Source: Planctomycetota bacterium (GTDB taxonomy: Bacteria; Planctomycetota; Phycisphaerae; Phycisphaerales; Phycisphaeraceae). Taken from it: DNA of 40,321 nucleotides. Position 1 is the stretch's first letter; each line of letters opens with the position of its first letter. Shown here piece after piece: positions 7,759-15,052 of the stretch. The position numbers and the translations under genes are program-made. The notes beneath the pieces were generated by a model, which was given only the letters and a program-made list of their open reading frames with translations, made no database searches and was not told the DNA's origin. The stretch is from assembly GCA_024276075.1 (NCBI GenBank), contig JAJRXX010000056.1, positions 1 to 40,321 of the forward strand, written 5' to 3'.

Positions 7759-9687
7759 ATGACAAACGACCGCATCAATGTGTGTGTGGCTGTGGTGGTT
7801 TTCGCCCTGTGCGTCGCGGGGTCGGGCGCACTGGTGGGCCCGATCAACCGTGACCGTCAGCGGCTGGGGGTGATTTCGATCCAGACGTTTGACCGCACGA
7901 TGCCGCCGGCTGTGACGCTGGCGACCACGGCGTTGGGGTCGTTCCGGGGGCTAGCGGTCGATGTGCTTTGGTTCCGCGCCAACCGTCTCAAGGAGGAAGG
8001 GCAGTTCTTCGAGGCGAATCAGCTTAGCCAATGGATTACCTCGCTCCAGCCACGGTTCCCACAAGTCTGGTCGTTCCACGCGTGGAACATGGCGTACAAC
8101 ATCTCGGTCGCTACGCACACGCCCGAGGAGCGCTGGGAATGGGTCAGCAAGGGCATTGCGCTGCTGCGCGACAAGGGGATCGTCTACAACCCCACGGCCA
8201 TCCGGCTCTATCGAGAACTGGGCTGGATCTTCTTCCACAAGATCGGCCACTACATGGACGACATGCACTGGTACTACAAGCTGCGGTTGGCATCGTCGTG
8301 GCAGGAACTGCTGGGCGCACCGTCGCGCGGCGCCACGACCGAACAGATGGTCGATGAATTTCGTCGGATCGCTAATGCGCCGGTGTCGATCGAGCTGTTG
8401 ATCGATCAGCACGGGGGCGTCGAGGAATTGCTCGTGGCGTTTAAAAAACTCGGCTACGGGCCCGACGAGACGCTGCTGCGCCAGATCGGCAAGATAGACA
8501 TGTACAAGGGTTGGTCCGAGCTTCGGCTGATGGGAGACTACCGGTTCGACCCACGTAAGGCATTCGACCCCGGGCTGGCGCAGCTGCTCGCCCAGCCGGC
8601 ACACGCGAGCGCGGTCGAGCCGCTGGTGGCGTTTCTGCGCAGGGACGTTCTAAGACGGAACTACCACATGGACCCGGCGTTTATGCTCAAGCTCATGGAG
8701 CTCTACGGCCCTATGGACTGGCGACACCCCGCGTCGCACGGGTGCTACTGGTCTGAGATGGGCGTGAAGATGGCGGTGAGGCAGGACCAAGCAAAACACC
8801 GCGGCAAATTGAGCAGCCTCACTGAGATCGACCTACTCAATACCAATCGCCAATCGATCCAGTCGCTTCAGCAGTTGGCTTGGAACGGGCGTGTGGCGTT
8901 TGACCCGATCGCTGGGCGCATCGACTTTATGCCCGATACGAGGTTTATTCCTGCTTACGATCACGCGATGGACATGGCCAAACAGCGCATCGAAAGCGGT
9001 GCGTTCGGCGGAATGAACGCCGACAGCTTCGCGATGGGACACGAAAACTTCCTGCTCAAGGCGATGACCGACCACTACCTCTACGGTGATATGCAGCAAG
9101 CGCAATACTTTTACAAGAAAGTCCGTGACCTCTACGGCAATCGACCACAGAACCGAGATACCGGCCGATACCGAAAACCGCTGGGCGAACTCGTGACCGA
9201 TCAACTGATCCATCACCTGGAGTTGATGACCAATACCAGACAGTTCATCCGCGCGATGCTGGGTAGGGCGTTTGACCATGGCCTGGGTGAAAACGACATG
9301 AAGGTGTTTGACCGTTACGTCCAGATCGCGAGTGTCGCACACAGCCGGTACCAGGCTGACAAAGACCGCGACCCCACCGCATCGCGAGGACGGATGAGGC
9401 TATTGCCGTTTGATCAGGTTCTAGCGGAGACGTATTTAGCTTATATGCAGTCGCCGGACCTATCGCTGCTGACGCGCTCCAGGGCGTGGGGCAACACGCC
9501 TCTCGAGCTGCGCCGGCGTGTCTACACGCGGCTGCGTCCGGTAATCGCTCAGCAAGCTGAGGCGGCAGGACTGGTTACTGATCTGGCGTTCCCGGCACCG
9601 CTGGGCGGCGCACCCTCGGACGACACGCAGAGGTCGCCGCGGCAGGCAACAGATGTTGAAGCACCCGTACGGATCGAGAGGCAGTGA
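7759..9687 (+). CDS. Membrane-anchored helical repeat (TPR-like) protein of unknown function
   Basis: From the ATG at 7759 (642 residues) there is one N-terminal hydrophobic segment (INVCVAVVVFALCVAGSGALV), probably an uncleaved anchor, then a long soluble region rich in Trp, Tyr, Arg and Glu. Helical stretches such as LKEEGQFFEANQLSQWITSLQP, VWSFHAWNMAYNISVATH and PTAIRLYRELGWIFFHKIG resemble degenerate tetratricopeptide units. A GTG start at 7732 would add nine residues; AGG at 7744-7746 supports the ATG only weakly. The gene is the last of the SPFH/ABC run, 70 bases after the permease, and is probably co-transcribed. I recognise the type as recurring beside ABC-2 exporters in planctomycetes but know no assigned function. 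A role as periplasmic partner of the transporter is inference. Confidence 0.72.
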   Translation: MTNDRINVCVAVVVFALCVAGSGALVGPINRDRQRLGVISIQTFDRTMPPAVTLATTALGSFRGLAVDVLWFRANRLKEEGQFFEANQLSQWITSLQPRFPQVWSFHAWNMAYNISVATHTPEERWEWVSKGIALLRDKGIVYNPTAIRLYRELGWIFFHKIGHYMDDMHWYYKLRLASSWQELLGAPSRGATTEQMVDEFRRIANAPVSIELLIDQHGGVEELLVAFKKLGYGPDETLLRQIGKIDMYKGWSELRLMGDYRFDPRKAFDPGLAQLLAQPAHASAVEPLVAFLRRDVLRRNYHMDPAFMLKLMELYGPMDWRHPASHGCYWSEMGVKMAVRQDQAKHRGKLSSLTEIDLLNTNRQSIQSLQQLAWNGRVAFDPIAGRIDFMPDTRFIPAYDHAMDMAKQRIESGAFGGMNADSFAMGHENFLLKAMTDHYLYGDMQQAQYFYKKVRDLYGNRPQNRDTGRYRKPLGELVTDQLIHHLELMTNTRQFIRAMLGRAFDHGLGENDMKVFDRYVQIASVAHSRYQADKDRDPTASRGRMRLLPFDQVLAETYLAYMQSPDLSLLTRSRAWGNTPLELRRRVYTRLRPVIAQQAEAAGLVTDLAFPAPLGGAPSDDTQRSPRQATDVEAPVRIERQ

Positions 9688-9745
9688 TGCCCGATTCATA
9701 CGCATCCGCGTCTATTTTGTACGTGTCATATATCCATTAGTATTT
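9688..9745. repeat. Relic transposon-end-like repeat within the 9688-10129 gap
   Basis: This is the first part of a 442-base gap without a gene. TACGCATCCGCGTCTATTTT at 9699-9718 is preceded by TCA and resembles the terminal repeat of the element at 39986. A matching end, ATGCGTA followed by TCA, exists at 10086-10095, so a 394-base element spanning the whole gap is possible. The shorter 9991-10092 element explains that right end equally well. The rest of the gap holds the hairpin repeat at 9746-9875 and the miniature element at 9991-10092; I see no gene in it. Confidence 0.3.
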
Positions 9746-9875
9746 GAACCTGTTTCAAACCCCCCCTCCCCTTAAGGGGAGAAATTGGGTGAGGGGTGAA
9801 AGCCCCGCAAATCATGGGCACACGACCCTCCCCCTACCCCCTCCCTGACAGGGAGGGGAGTTATGAAACCAGTTC
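9746..9875. repeat. GC-rich double-hairpin intergenic repeat
   Basis: Two strong palindromes, CCCTCCCCTTAAGGGGAG (about 9766-9783) and CCTCCCTGACAGGGAGG (about 9840-9856), are joined by GGTGAGGGGTGAAAGCCCC. They are bounded by imperfect inverted arms, GAACCTGTTTCAAAC and GTTATGAAACCAGTTC. Such CCCTCCC/GGGAGGG repeat units are dispersed in many bacterial genomes. This is the only copy in the window, so repeat status rests on recognition. A transcript from the upstream operon would fold strongly here, so it may also act as a terminator. Confidence 0.55.
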
Positions 9876-9990
9876 TTGTGACATTTGATCCCACGGACAA
9901 GAACTGTAGAACAATACTTATGGTGATTGGTATCACTGAATTGTTATGATCAAACAGAAAGCTCTGGCGGGTGGCTGGGCATGCGACTCA

Positions 9991-10092
9991 TACCAATCAA
10001 GATTGGTACTTGCGCAACATCTGCGAACGCAGGAACAGAACAGACAATAACTTACATCACCTACAACGCGCTAGAAATATACGCAATGCGTA
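9991..10092. mobile_element. Miniature element, family B copy 1 (102 bp)
   Basis: Starts TACCAATCAAGATTGGTAC and ends AATATACGCAATGCGTA. Each end is a hairpin: ACCAATCAAGATTGGT at 9992-10007 and ATACGCAATGCGTAT at 10079-10093. It is flanked by TCA on both sides (9988-9990 and 10093-10095). It aligns along its length with copies at 31653-31754 and 35846-35967, which share the core TACTTGCGC and the tail CGCGCT(A/G)(A/G)AAA. It has no coding capacity. It lies 37 bases before the lpxR start, so it occupies that gene's promoter region. Confidence 0.8.
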
Positions 10093-10129
10093 TCATGACG
10101 CTCCGAACACGATGCGATAGGTATACCGG

Positions 10130-11149
10130 ATGAAATGGACTGCGTTGATCACAGTGATGGCGGCGATGGTTCTTTGCAGCGATGCTCGTGCGCAACAGGA
10201 CCTGCTAGACGAACCTGAGGCCGACCCGTTTGTCATTGCGTTTTACTTCGAGAACGACGGCACGTTTGTGAAACGTAACAAAGCTACCGATCGGCACTAC
10301 ACCAACGGCGTGAAGCTCACGTTGACGCACCAGCCCGCGTGGGCGAAGCGGTTGGCGTCGGTGTTGCCGTTTAGCCCCTCGCGCGAAGGCGAGCAACTCA
10401 AGACCGCGGCTGGTTACGCGTTTGGTCAAAACATCTACACACCCGACCGGATCGAGGTGGTCGCCCTTCAGCCAAATGATCGCCCCTATGCGGGTTGGCT
10501 GTACGCAGGCGCCTATGTACAACGTGCCACACAGGACGTCTTCGACCATTTCGAGGCGAACATCGGTTTGATCGGGCCGTCGTCGCTTGCGGAAGATACA
10601 CAGCGTTTGATACACGACCTGTTTGACGCGACCGAGCCGCGCGGCTGGGACAATCAACTCAGCGACGAGGTGGGCTTCGACTTTACATTTCGGCGTCACT
10701 GGAAGCTGCCGCTGCTGACGTCTCAAGGATCGAAAGTGGTTGAGCTGATCCCGCAGGCCGGGTTTACGGTGGGTACTGTCCATCGACACGCTGAGGTTGG
10801 CGCACTGGTGCGGTTGGGCGTGAACTTTCCCGACGACTTCGGTCCGGGGCGTATCGAACAGCCCGCCGCCGCCACGGGCTTGGGGGCTAAGCAGAACGGT
10901 GCATACACCTTTGTGCGTGTAAGTGGTCGTCTCGTCGAGTACAACCTCTTCCTTGAGGGCAATAGTTTTCGCTCAAGCCACGGCGTGGAGCCCGAGACGC
11001 TTGTGGGCGAGGTCCAAGTCGGTTTCGTGGTGACGTATGGTCGGCTGGAGCTGGGGTATTCACAGACTTTCTTATCACAGCAGTTCAAGGGGCAAGGCGA
11101 AAAAGACAGTTTCGGTGCATTGACGCTCTCCTGGACCAGTCGATTTTGA
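10130..11149 (+). CDS. lpxR: LpxR-family outer-membrane lipid A deacylase (DUF2219)
   Basis: LpxR removes the 3'-linked acyloxyacyl chain of lipid A in the outer membrane. The protein has 339 residues, with a signal peptide ending about SDARA at 17-21. Family motifs follow in order: FENDG (about 40-44, the catalytic Asn-Asp pair), TDRHYTNGVKL (53-63), NDRPYAGWLY (116-125) and GLIGPSSLAEDTQRLIHDLF (146-165), with the catalytic His at about 162. It ends in Phe after alternating beta-strand sequence, as outer-membrane barrels do. The start at 10130 fits the signal peptide; the Shine-Dalgarno is weak. The gene stands alone behind a repeat-rich gap and may have its own promoter. Family membership is clear; the true substrate in a planctomycete, whose lipid A is poorly known, is inference. 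Confidence 0.85.
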   Translation: MKWTALITVMAAMVLCSDARAQQDLLDEPEADPFVIAFYFENDGTFVKRNKATDRHYTNGVKLTLTHQPAWAKRLASVLPFSPSREGEQLKTAAGYAFGQNIYTPDRIEVVALQPNDRPYAGWLYAGAYVQRATQDVFDHFEANIGLIGPSSLAEDTQRLIHDLFDATEPRGWDNQLSDEVGFDFTFRRHWKLPLLTSQGSKVVELIPQAGFTVGTVHRHAEVGALVRLGVNFPDDFGPGRIEQPAAATGLGAKQNGAYTFVRVSGRLVEYNLFLEGNSFRSSHGVEPETLVGEVQVGFVVTYGRLELGYSQTFLSQQFKGQGEKDSFGALTLSWTSRF

Positions 11150-11330
11150 TAGCCACAGACCTCTCCGGAGGTATCCCCCACGGACCCGCATGAGAGATAC
11201 GACACACCCAATGGGGTAGAGATGGGCAGTACGTTTCTGGCGGGCGAGGCGCATTCGGTTATATTGGACACACGAATTTCATTTGGCGAAATCGCCTTCA
11301 TATCGTGGGCAATCAGCAAAGGAAACGATC

Positions 11331-11930
11331 ATGACCATCGAAGAACGCCTGGATCACTTGGAAAAAGCCAACCGTCGGTGGAGGGTATTTGCCGTGTCTC
11401 TGAGCCTCGTCTTGGCGGTGGGCTTGTTCATGGCTCAGGGGCGAAGCCAAATGGTCCCCGACGTGATCCGCGCTAAGAAGATCGAGGTCGTGGGTAAAAA
11501 CGGTGCGCCGGTCGTCTCGCTGAGCGCATGGGACCGTGGCGGGCGCATCCACACCATGACCAACACGGGCAAGATGCTCTTCGAAGCCACCGCTGGCGAG
11601 GTCAGTGTCTACAACAACAAGGGTCAGAAGCTTGTAAAACTCTCAGCCACCAAGGAAGGCGAGGGTCTGCTTGCCACGTACAACCACAAGGGCGAGGGCG
11701 TGGTGGCAATCGGCGCCACCAAGGAAGGCGAAGGCGCGCTGGCGACTTACAACGGCGCAGGGCAAAAGCTCGTCACGATCACCGCTGCGGACAACGGCGG
11801 CGCCATCAGTGTCTGGAACACGACGGGTGAGGCGATCTGCACCGCACGGGTCGACGAAAACGGCAACGGCGAGGTCGGCGCCTGGAACCGTGACGGCAAA
11901 GGCCGAACACTCACCCCAAGCGAAGAATAA
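11331..11930 (+). CDS. Small membrane-anchored beta-repeat protein of unknown function
   Basis: A 199-residue protein. The N-terminus (EERLDHLEKANRRWR) looks like a short coiled coil, then one membrane helix (about 18-36), then a repetitive exposed region. Units of about 22 residues recur, of the form ATKEGEGLLATYNHKGEGVVAI / ATKEGEGALATYNGAGQKLVTI / AADNGGAISVWNTTGEAICTA, suggesting stacked beta hairpins. The ATG at 11331 is preceded by AAGGAAAC at 11319-11326; the frame is open from 11283 but lacks a site there. Similar coiled-coil/helix/Gly-repeat proteins are familiar in planctomycetes, without known function. It lies 181 bases after lpxR and faces the convergent NPCBM-like gene with only eight bases between stops. 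Whether it belongs with lpxR is uncertain. Confidence 0.72.
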   Translation: MTIEERLDHLEKANRRWRVFAVSLSLVLAVGLFMAQGRSQMVPDVIRAKKIEVVGKNGAPVVSLSAWDRGGRIHTMTNTGKMLFEATAGEVSVYNNKGQKLVKLSATKEGEGLLATYNHKGEGVVAIGATKEGEGALATYNGAGQKLVTITAADNGGAISVWNTTGEAICTARVDENGNGEVGAWNRDGKGRTLTPSEE

Positions 11931-11938
11931 GATCACGA

Positions 11939-13162
11939 TCAGTCGGCGTGAGGCTCGATGAGGATGACGACGTCTTGGAGCACCACGCGATCCATGATCG
12001 GGCCGTTGACAGCGGAGTCGACCTCGATCGTCAGATTCGTGCCGTCGACGGGAACGTTGAACTGGGCCACGGGGTCGCGGTGATTGAGGCGCTTTCGAAA
12101 AACAACCCTCCCATCCACTGTAAATATGATTTCGAAGTCAGCCCAACCCTGTGAGCGGCTGGGTGCTGACTCACTTACAAACGCGGCCGTTCCAGCCAGG
12201 CGGGTCGATCCCTCTGATAAGACATAACGGATGCTCACCGGCGCGTGTAGATAGACGGCCGTACCCGCCACGCGAGGGCCTAGGTCGACGCCGAACACCT
12301 CACCGCCACCGACCACCTCGATCGGCAGTTCAGAGAGGTCCTTCAGGTAGGCGCGTCCGATCGACAAATCTATGCGATTGATCTGCGTGAGGGGTACTTC
12401 GATGGTGGATTCATCGCCCGGTAGCGCGGGGTGAAACGAGGCGCGCCCCGACGCCACGCTAACGGTGCTGGTCAACACTTTGCTCCCGTCTTCGAGCCAA
12501 AGCATATTCGCGTCACCGGCTGGGCGTCGGCGCGGATTTGCAAGGCGCATCGCGCGTATCTGATCGCTGGAAAGCATCAATAGTTGGCCGAGGCCTTGCT
12601 GCTCGAACGCCACGCCCGACGCGCTGACCCGAGTGACAAAGCCGGTCAATCGGTCTCCGTTTGCCAACTCGACCCAATCCGATTCCGGGGACTGGACGTT
12701 TGACAGCGAGCTACTCGTAGACCACAGCACACGGACCTGATCGAGAGTCAAGGACAGCTCGCCAAGGACGGGGTGGTGCCAACGGATCGTCTGCGTCGGC
12801 TCGTCACAGCCAACCCACCGTCCCGCCAACCGCTGCCCATCAGTCAGCTCGACGATACGGGTCGCTTGGCGGGCGTTCTGCTGCGGCTGAGGGTCGTCCT
12901 GGGTGAGCGTATCGTTTGCCGACGTGGTCCCTACGGGGCGCCGGATCTGAATAAATTGGTCCAACGGCTCGACACGCAAGCGGCGATCGGCGTCAAAGAA
13001 GCTGACCACACCATCATCGAGGCCCTGCAGGTTCACGTAATGCGCCTGGAGTTGGCGGTCGATGAGGACCATCGGGGTCACCGCCCACGCTCGATGAGGC
13101 GCCCCCGACACGCACGCAACGACGAGGAGCTGGATGGCGATCAATCCGTAGCGGCGCGTCAT
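11939..13162 (-). CDS. Secreted NPCBM-like carbohydrate-binding domain protein
   Basis: A 407-residue exported protein from the ATG at 13160-13162, whose signal peptide MTRRYGLIAIQLLVVACVSG ends near HRAWA. The frame stays open to 13288, but the extension would overlap the upstream gene and hide the signal peptide. The middle has two similar beta units, GQRLAGRWVGCDEPTQTIRW and ANGDRLTGFVTRVSASGVAF. The C-terminal 150 residues read GTAVYLHAPVSIRYVLSEG ... GWADFEIIFTVDGRVVFRKRL ... LTIEVDSAVNGPIMDRVVLQD, matching the NPCBM/NEW2 fold that binds sugars beside glycosidases. It is the last gene of the long minus-strand operon, 32 bases after the toroid gene, with GGAG about 12 bases before the start. 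The domain call is by pattern and moderately sure; the ligand is unknown. Confidence 0.68.
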   Translation of the reverse strand: MTRRYGLIAIQLLVVACVSGAPHRAWAVTPMVLIDRQLQAHYVNLQGLDDGVVSFFDADRRLRVEPLDQFIQIRRPVGTTSANDTLTQDDPQPQQNARQATRIVELTDGQRLAGRWVGCDEPTQTIRWHHPVLGELSLTLDQVRVLWSTSSSLSNVQSPESDWVELANGDRLTGFVTRVSASGVAFEQQGLGQLLMLSSDQIRAMRLANPRRRPAGDANMLWLEDGSKVLTSTVSVASGRASFHPALPGDESTIEVPLTQINRIDLSIGRAYLKDLSELPIEVVGGGEVFGVDLGPRVAGTAVYLHAPVSIRYVLSEGSTRLAGTAAFVSESAPSRSQGWADFEIIFTVDGRVVFRKRLNHRDPVAQFNVPVDGTNLTIEVDSAVNGPIMDRVVLQDVVILIEPHAD

Positions 13163-13194
13163 TTTTTTTATCGCTCCGTTGGAATGCACACGTA

Positions 13195-14295
13195 TCACCT
13201 TTGAAAGATCGGAAGAAGGCGGTTGGGAACCTGAAGGATTAGCATCGCCATGGCTGTGCCGTAGGCGTCGCCGTGGTCGGAGGGCCAACTCCCCTCAGGC
13301 TTTTGCTGCTTCAAGAACATTTCACGCACGAACGGGAACCATTTTTCCCAATACTGCCCCCCCGCGAGATACATAGCCTGTACGGCGTAGTAGTGGCCGT
13401 AGTAGTAGTGGCCAAAACCGCCGTCCCCGACGCCCTGTTTGTGTCGCAGCAAGTACGCCAATCCGCGGCCTAGCGCTTCGTCCTCGTAGACGCCAGCGTA
13501 GTAGAGGCTCGCCACACCGGCTGCTGAGCGTGGAAACGCCGAACCGCCCGATCGGAGCATGTACCGGAATCCGCCGTCAGAAGGGTTCTGACACTGGTGG
13601 ACGTATTGGACAGCTCGATCGATGGTGTCCTTGGGCACGGTGATGCCCGCGTTGCGCGCGGATCGCAGTGCCATGATCTGACAGATGGTCACGGAAATGT
13701 CCGCGTCAAACGGTCTGGGGTGATAGCGCCAACCGCCCTCGGGGTTCTGGGTTGTCACAATCAGGTTCACAGCTTTGATCAGTGCCTCGCGTGCTCGGCG
13801 GTCACCCGTCATGCCGTAGACCTCACCCAAAAATAGCGTGGCAAACCCGTGGCCATACATGGGCCCGTGCGAGGTATCGGCGGCGATCAGGCCTGTCTCG
13901 TGTGCGTGTTGTAATACAAAGTCGAGTCCCCGCGCAACGTTGTCGCCGTAGGCTCCGCGTCCGGGTAGGTGCCCGTCCGCCATGAACGCCATGCACGCCA
14001 GCGCGGTCACACCCACGTGCCGCCCGTAGCGGTCGGCGGTGTAGCTGCCGTCCTGGCCCTGCGCGTTTGCCAGAAATTCCAAGCCTTGCTCTACAGCCTG
14101 GCGCAGCTCGGGTGTGATCTCGACAAATGTATCTGCTGCACGAGCCACGCGCCAGACGCCGAGCAAAATGCTGATCATCACCAGAGGGCACACGATGCGC
14201 CACACAATGCGACGTCCGGAAAATCTCCGAATAGACCGATCCGTTGACGTACCTGATTTACCCCTGCCGATGTTGTGGTGCAAGCATTCAGGCAT
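13195..14295 (-). CDS. Secreted alpha/alpha-toroid protein with prenyltransferase/squalene-oxidase repeats
   Basis: A 366-residue protein with a basic N-terminus, one hydrophobic segment (about 32-53) ending ARA, and then five repeats of the terpenoid-cyclase/prenyltransferase toroid: NAQGQDGSYTADRYG, TTQNPEGGWRYHPRPFDADI, CQNPSDGGFRYML, GDGGFGHYYYGHYYAVQAMY and QQKPEGSWPSDHGDAYGTA. The Gln-x-x-Asp/Glu-Gly-x-Trp/Phe elements are of the QW type. No cyclase DxDD or DCTAE acid motif and no lipid-enzyme partner is seen, so it is more likely a binding or structural toroid than a terpene cyclase. Export is predicted. It lies nine bases after the Gln/Ser-rich gene in the MoxR operon. Such toroid proteins recur beside MoxR/VWA genes in planctomycetes; their role is unknown. 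Confidence 0.78.
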   Translation of the reverse strand: MPECLHHNIGRGKSGTSTDRSIRRFSGRRIVWRIVCPLVMISILLGVWRVARAADTFVEITPELRQAVEQGLEFLANAQGQDGSYTADRYGRHVGVTALACMAFMADGHLPGRGAYGDNVARGLDFVLQHAHETGLIAADTSHGPMYGHGFATLFLGEVYGMTGDRRAREALIKAVNLIVTTQNPEGGWRYHPRPFDADISVTICQIMALRSARNAGITVPKDTIDRAVQYVHQCQNPSDGGFRYMLRSGGSAFPRSAAGVASLYYAGVYEDEALGRGLAYLLRHKQGVGDGGFGHYYYGHYYAVQAMYLAGGQYWEKWFPFVREMFLKQQKPEGSWPSDHGDAYGTAMAMLILQVPNRLLPIFQR

Positions 14296-14304
14296 GTGAT
14301 TTGA

Positions 14305-15051
14305 TCATTCCTCTTGTTCCGCCAGGCGACGGTAATAGTCCCTGGTCAACTGCTCGTAAACGGAACTGAAGCGTTCGTTTAATCCTTGGAGCAGTTCCTG
14401 TCTCAACCGGGGTGGCAGGTCGCCCCAGCGCTCGCGGCTGGTATTTTCCATCGTCGGGCTGATGTTCGTGCTTGAGGGTTGTCCGCCCGTGGGTGAGCCT
14501 CCTCCTTGTGATCCTGAGCTTGCCGCTGTGCCGCTGGATTGCCCGCCTTGTTGCTGTGCTGAGTTCTGGGCGCTACCGGTGCCCTGCTGCTGCTGGCTCT
14601 GGGATGAGCCCGAGGACCCCGACGAGCTGCTGGATTGCCCTTGCTGCTGCGCTGCGGCAATTACCTGATCGAGTTTGGCGAGGATCGATTCCTGCATCCG
14701 CTGCGTCGCCAAGCCAGGGTCGTGTTCGTTACCGAGTTGATCGGCGGCGTGCTGCATTTCCTTAATCGCCTGCTCAAAGACATCAGCAGCGGGCTCGTCG
14801 TCGGAAAGCTCACGCAGGGCATCGGCGTGGCCGACTGGCTGTGACTGAGAGCTTGGGCTCTGGTCGGCTGGCTGGGATTCCGAATATTCGGGCTTGCTAA
14901 TCTCGATATCGAGCAACTCGTCGAGCGTCGGCTGGGCCTGAGCGATGCAGATCGATATCGATACGCTCGGCGCCGCAGCCACAGCCACGATCCATGCACA
15001 TCGTCGGACAGCCCATCGCCATGTATCAGTGGTCTTTTTCATCTCAACCAT
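14305..15051 (-). CDS. Secreted Gln/Ser/Gly-rich protein with conserved C-terminal helix
   Basis: A 248-residue protein. The N-terminal hydrophobic region, ending near CIAQA, looks like a signal peptide. A segment starting LDELLDIEISKPE and a helical stretch (about 88-137) precede a low-complexity linker made of Ser, Gln and Gly (about 138-195). The C-terminus WGDLPPRLRQELLQGLNERF, followed by a Tyr/Arg-rich helix, is the conserved part; I have seen WGxLPxRxR helices in comparable planctomycete proteins. The ATG lies one base after the stop of the 1191-residue gene, implying translational coupling; a second ATG three codons in is equally possible. The product probably associates with the coiled-coil protein or the VWA proteins outside the membrane. 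The function is unknown. Confidence 0.7.
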   Translation of the reverse strand: MVEMKKTTDTWRWAVRRCAWIVAVAAAPSVSISICIAQAQPTLDELLDIEISKPEYSESQPADQSPSSQSQPVGHADALRELSDDEPAADVFEQAIKEMQHAADQLGNEHDPGLATQRMQESILAKLDQVIAAAQQQGQSSSSSGSSGSSQSQQQQGTGSAQNSAQQQGGQSSGTAASSGSQGGGSPTGGQPSSTNISPTMENTSRERWGDLPPRLRQELLQGLNERFSSVYEQLTRDYYRRLAEQEE

Positions 15052-15052
15052 T

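Noticed and set aside
7951-8604. Minus-strand frame (217 codons) opposite the repeat protein gene
   Set aside because: Antisense to a coherent long gene, with no recognisable family and no start signal.
9699-10092. A single 394-bp element flanked by TCA covering the whole pre-lpxR gap
   Set aside because: The right end is fully explained by the 102-bp family B element with its own TCA on the left at 9988-9990. The larger unit has no second copy here, so it remains only a possibility.
9927-10133. 68-codon frame before lpxR
   Set aside because: Most of it is translated from the family B miniature element; it has no ribosome site and no protein-like composition.
10723-11319. Minus-strand frame (198 codons) opposite lpxR
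   Set aside because: Lies over a clear LpxR-family gene; the translation is Ser/Pro/Arg-rich and motif-free.
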